Assembly: GCF_020166345.1 (NCBI RefSeq) | Contig: NZ_JAIUJS010000001.1 | Location: forward strand, 558,001-622,000 | Origin: Winogradskyella vincentii | Lineage (GTDB): Bacteria > Bacteroidota > Bacteroidia > Flavobacteriales > Flavobacteriaceae | Length of the DNA stretch: 64,000 nucleotides | Reading direction: 5' to 3' | Part shown: positions 61,191 through 64,000 of the stretch, one piece after another | Position numbering within the stretch: the stretch's first letter is position 1 | How the letters are laid out: each line of letters starts with the position of its first letter | The notes under the pieces: generated by a model | Database searches by the model: none | The model's input: the letters and a program-made list of their open reading frames with translations, nothing else | Told to the model about the DNA's origin: nothing | Program-made: the position numbers and the translations under genes

Positions 61191-62489
61191 TTAGATAACT
61201 TTTAGAATGAAGTTTGTTTTTTTACCTCTACTTAAAATAATGTACTTGTCGTTAATAAGATCTTCTGAAGAAAGTTGGTAGTCTTCTGTAACCTTTACTT
61301 TATTTACAGCTATAGCATTTTCTTTCAATGCCCTACGTGCTTCTCCATTGGAGTTTAAAAAACCCGTTTTAGCAGATAGAGCACCTATCATATCTAAACC
61401 TTCATCAAATTCTGATTTTGATAGTTCTGCTTGCTTTACGCCTTCAAAAACATCGAGAAATGTTTTTTCACCTAAGGTTACAATATCTTCCTTAAAGGAT
61501 TTACTGAATAAAATCTGAGATGCCTTTACTGCATTTTCATATTCTTCTTTAGAATGCACCATTACAGTAATTTCTTCAGCAAGTTTCTTTTGTAGTAATC
61601 TCATATGTGGCATTTCTGCGTGCTCCTTGATTAAATTCTCAATTTCATCTTGTGACAAAAAAGTGAAGATTTTAATATACTTTGCCGCATCTTCGTCACT
61701 AGAGTTTAACCAATACTGGTAAAATTTGTACGGTGAAGTACGGTTGGCATCTAACCAAACATTTCCACCTTCAGATTTACCAAATTTTGAGCCATCACTT
61801 TTTGTAATTAAAGGACAAGTTATTGCATAGCCTTTTCCATTTCCAATGCGTCTTATTAGCTCTGTTCCAGTTGTAATATTTCCCCATTGATCACTCCCGC
61901 CCATTTGAATAGTACAATCCCGATCTCTATATAAATGAAGAAAATCATAGCCTTGTACCAATTGATAGGTAAACTCTGTAAAACTCATTCCATCACTAGT
62001 ATTTTCACTAGAAATTCTGTTTTTTACTGAGTCCTTTGCCATCATATAATTTACAGTGATATGCTTACCAACATCTCTTATAAATCCAAGAAAGGAGAAC
62101 GCCTTCATCCAGTCATAATTATTTACAAGTTCCGCTGCATTAGGAGCGTCACTTTCAAAATCTAAAAAATGAGACAATTGTTTTTTAATAGCTTCTTGAT
62201 TATGGCGAAGTGTTTTTTCATCTAACAAGTTACGTTCACTTGATTTTCCTGAGGGGTCACCAATCATTCCGGTAGCACCACCAACTAAAGCTACTGGCTT
62301 GTGTCCACAACGCTGATAATGCGCTAAGAGCATAATTGGAACAAGGTTACCTATGTGCAAAGAATCGGCCGTAGGATCAAAACCAACATATGCGCTTCTC
62401 ATTGCTTCTGCAAGATGTTCTTCTACACCTGGCATACTATCATGTATCATTCCTCTCCACTTTAATTCTTCAACAAAATTCTGTCCCAT
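61191..62489 (-). CDS. tyrS: Tyrosyl-tRNA synthetase
   Basis: The ATG at 62489 ([20 protein letters not shown]) gives 432 residues; an upstream in-frame start at 62552 would run through the promoter and adds no family sequence. The class I HIGH motif is HIGN (45-48, [13 protein letters not shown]) and the KMSKS motif is KFGKS near residue 235. The C-terminal S4-like domain includes [20 protein letters not shown]. It charges tRNA-Tyr. It has a strong promoter of its own. Confidence 0.97.
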   Translation of the reverse strand: MGQNFVEELKWRGMIHDSMPGVEEHLAEAMRSAYVGFDPTADSLHIGNLVPIMLLAHYQRCGHKPVALVGGATGMIGDPSGKSSERNLLDEKTLRHNQEAIKKQLSHFLDFESDAPNAAELVNNYDWMKAFSFLGFIRDVGKHITVNYMMAKDSVKNRISSENTSDGMSFTEFTYQLVQGYDFLHLYRDRDCTIQMGGSDQWGNITTGTELIRRIGNGKGYAITCPLITKSDGSKFGKSEGGNVWLDANRTSPYKFYQYWLNSSDEDAAKYIKIFTFLSQDEIENLIKEHAEMPHMRLLQKKLAEEITVMVHSKEEYENAVKASQILFSKSFKEDIVTLGEKTFLDVFEGVKQAELSKSEFDEGLDMIGALSAKTGFLNSNGEARRALKENAIAVNKVKVTEDYQLSSEDLINDKYIILSRGKKTNFILKVI

Positions 62490-62516
62490 TTTATAATAGT
62501 TGTGATTAAATTTTAG

Positions 62517-62545
62517 CAAAGATATGTTTCCACTTTTAAAGACAA
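62517..62545 (-). promoter_or_regulatory. Bacteroidota-type promoter of tyrS
   Basis: On the minus strand TTG (62545-62543) and TATCTTTG (62524-62517) are spaced 18 bp apart. The ATG of tyrS is 28 bp downstream of the -7 box, which supports the start at 62489 over the one at 62552. Confidence 0.8.
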
Positions 62546-62576
62546 AAGACAAATCTAAAAAACGTAATTTAGCATT

Positions 62577-63596
62577 ATGATTTTAGTTACTGGAGGCACA
62601 GGATTAGTCGGTTCTCATTTGTTATTTAAATTGGTGAGTGACAATGAAAATGTGAGAGCAATTTATAGACGAGAAAAAACCTTAAAACGTGTTGAACACG
62701 TTTTCTCCTATTTTACTGATGAACCAGAAACACTTTTTGAAAGAATTGATTGGGTTGAAGCTGATTTAAATGATATCCCAAAATTACAACACGCTTTTAT
62801 CGGAATTACTCATGTTTACCATTGTGCAGCTTTTGTTTCTTTTGAACCGGACAAGTACAAACTTCTTAGAAAGATTAACATTGAGGGTACGGCTAATATT
62901 GTTAATCTTTGCATCAGCCATTCAATTAAAAAATTGTGCTATGTGAGTTCTATTGCTGCTTTAGGACACACAGAAGATGAAAATGAATTAATAAATGAAA
63001 ATACACCTTGGAATCCAGAGGAAGACAATAATGTTTACCGCATAACTAAATATGGTGCCGAACTCGAGGTATGGCGCGGCACACAGGAGGGACTAAATGC
63101 AGTAATTGTAAATCCTGGAGTGGTATTAGGTGCAGGACATTGGAATGGTGGTAGTAGTGGTCATTTATTTAGATTAATCTATGACGGAATGAAGTATTAC
63201 GTTAAAGGCGTGGTAGGTTATGTTGACGTTTTTGATGTGGTTCATATTATGCATGGACTTATGAAAAGCGATATTAAAAATCAAGGTTATATTCTCATCT
63301 CGGAAAACTTGAGTTTTAAGGAGTTTCAATATAAAGTTGCTTCATATTTGAACGTTAATCCACCTAAAAAAGAAGCTAAATTATGGTTACTAAATATTGG
63401 ATGGCGTTTGGATTGGCTTAATCATAAACTATTAGGAAAACGCAGGACTTTATCAAAACAAACAGCCAAATCCGCGGTTAGCATCACCAAATATGATAAT
63501 TCAAAAATTAAAAAAGCACTAAATTTTGATTTTAAGACCATTGATGATTCTATAGACGAAGTTTGTAGTTTGTTTATAAAAGATTTAAGGGCTTAA
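62577..63596 (+). CDS. NAD-dependent epimerase/dehydratase (extended SDR)
   Basis: The 339-residue protein has the NAD motif TGGTGLVG (5-12), the catalytic Ser in VSSIAALG (123-130), and Tyr154/Lys158 (YRITKYGAE) with the extended SDR fold. It resembles 3-beta-HSD or dihydroflavonol-reductase-like enzymes acting on lipids or sugars ([15 protein letters not shown]). The substrate is not known. It starts 88 bp from the divergent tyrS and ends 1 bp before the convergent lipoprotein gene. Confidence 0.88.
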   Translation: MILVTGGTGLVGSHLLFKLVSDNENVRAIYRREKTLKRVEHVFSYFTDEPETLFERIDWVEADLNDIPKLQHAFIGITHVYHCAAFVSFEPDKYKLLRKINIEGTANIVNLCISHSIKKLCYVSSIAALGHTEDENELINENTPWNPEEDNNVYRITKYGAELEVWRGTQEGLNAVIVNPGVVLGAGHWNGGSSGHLFRLIYDGMKYYVKGVVGYVDVFDVVHIMHGLMKSDIKNQGYILISENLSFKEFQYKVASYLNVNPPKKEAKLWLLNIGWRLDWLNHKLLGKRRTLSKQTAKSAVSITKYDNSKIKKALNFDFKTIDDSIDEVCSLFIKDLRA

Positions 63597-63597
63597 G

Positions 63598-64000
63598 TTA
63601 CTTTATTGACGTAGAATCTTTCGATACTTTTTTCTGTTCCCTTTTTTCTTTATTCAGCGCTTTTAATGAATCTCTCTTTCGTTTAGCTTCAACTTGTTCC
63701 TGTTTTTGTAGATCTTCAATCTCCTTCTTTTCTCCTTCTAATCGAGATTTTACTGATTCAACAATTGATGCATAATCCTCTGTGTCAAAGGCATAATAAT
63801 TATTACTCTGAGCAAATTGAATACTGTCTATCTCATATTTAGTAAGTACATAATTTTCAGGCACCAGATTACGCTTTTCTAAAACTTTTCGATTAACACC
63901 TTTTGCCGCATTTATAATATAAAGGTCGTATAATATATCAGCCATCTTTTCTTTTGGGATAAGATTTGATGGTTTAGGTGGTCTATCTTTATTGTCACAA
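63598..64000 (-). CDS. DUF4296 lipoprotein (5' end beyond window)
   Basis: The frame is open to the window edge, so an internal ATG at 63945 should not be taken as the start. Upstream of it the frame reads CDNKDRPPKPSNLIPKEKM, where the Cys is the expected lipidation site right at the edge; the signal peptide lies outside. The domain (PKEKMADILYDLYIINAAKG; NYVLTKYEIDSIQFAQSNNY) matches DUF4296, an uncharacterised Bacteroidota family. The C-terminal 45 residues are Lys/Glu-rich and coiled-coil-like (EKKEIEDLQKQEQVEAKRKR). Confidence 0.85.
   Translation of the reverse strand, partial: CDNKDRPPKPSNLIPKEKMADILYDLYIINAAKGVNRKVLEKRNLVPENYVLTKYEIDSIQFAQSNNYYAFDTEDYASIVESVKSRLEGEKKEIEDLQKQEQVEAKRKRDSLKALNKEKREQKKVSKDSTSIK

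Overview
The window is a stretch of low-GC chromosome from a member of the Bacteroidota, most likely a marine-type Flavobacteriaceae. The lineage is inferred from type IX secretion (T9SS) C-terminal sorting domains, promoters of the Bacteroidota type (TTG, about 18-20 bp, TAnnTTTG), near absence of Shine-Dalgarno sequences, a DnaE that carries its own N-terminal proofreading exonuclease, and families typical of the phylum (DUF4230, DUF4296, DUF6252-like lipoproteins, TPR histidine kinases).

Layout. 1-1145: an H-NOX nitric-oxide sensing cassette (response regulator, H-NOX haem protein, start of a hybrid kinase), preceded by a 21-bp direct repeat that looks like a LytTR-type operator. 1280-11007: housekeeping and envelope genes (hemW, ruvC, cyclase, GT2 glycosyltransferase with a flippase-like membrane protein, Bax-inhibitor-like protein, beta-barrel proteins, lipoproteins). 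11258-14254: a TPR histidine kinase/response regulator pair and an adjacent 55-residue secreted peptide. 14542-19443: a 1633-residue T9SS cargo protein with a LamG domain. 19669-20748: a secreted serine hydrolase.

20826-25310: a small genomic island of about 4.25 kb in the 3' end of a tRNA-Asp gene. A 180-bp imperfect direct repeat, including the last 20 nt of the tRNA, flanks it. It holds an 866-residue protein with two DUF262 modules and a C-terminal HNH nuclease motif, an orphan integrase arm domain, and a membrane protein whose N-terminus resembles a PD-(D/E)XK nuclease. This is the best candidate in the window for an undescribed (probably anti-phage) system. It is an inference from domains and context only.

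25387-37557: DUF58 protein, thioredoxin, dnaE, a calcium-repeat lipoprotein, rpsP-rimM-trmN6, an acyl-CoA dehydrogenase of the glutaryl-CoA type, a GDSL hydrolase and a metallophosphoesterase. 37571-53339: a ferredoxin hub made of a 2Fe-2S ferredoxin, rseC-rnfBCDGEA, a 2-oxoacid:ferredoxin oxidoreductase (two subunits), an 8Fe ferredoxin, a one-chain pyruvate:ferredoxin oxidoreductase, a thioredoxin-reductase-like ferredoxin-NADP reductase, Nfu and Mrp. The oxidoreductases would reduce ferredoxin; Rnf and FNR would pass its electrons to NAD(P) with ion pumping; Nfu and Mrp would supply Fe-S clusters. Three promoters of this hub carry related FNR/CRP-like palindromes (TGAY-N4-RTCA), which suggests a shared regulon.

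53446-64000: alkyltransferase-like protein, LysE-type exporter, trmB, a glycosyltransferase with a TTG start, a PhoR/PhoB-like two-component pair, a second T9SS protein, a LuxE-like acyl-protein synthetase, tyrS, an SDR-type epimerase/dehydratase and a partial DUF4296 lipoprotein. No rRNA, CRISPR array or complete transposon was seen.
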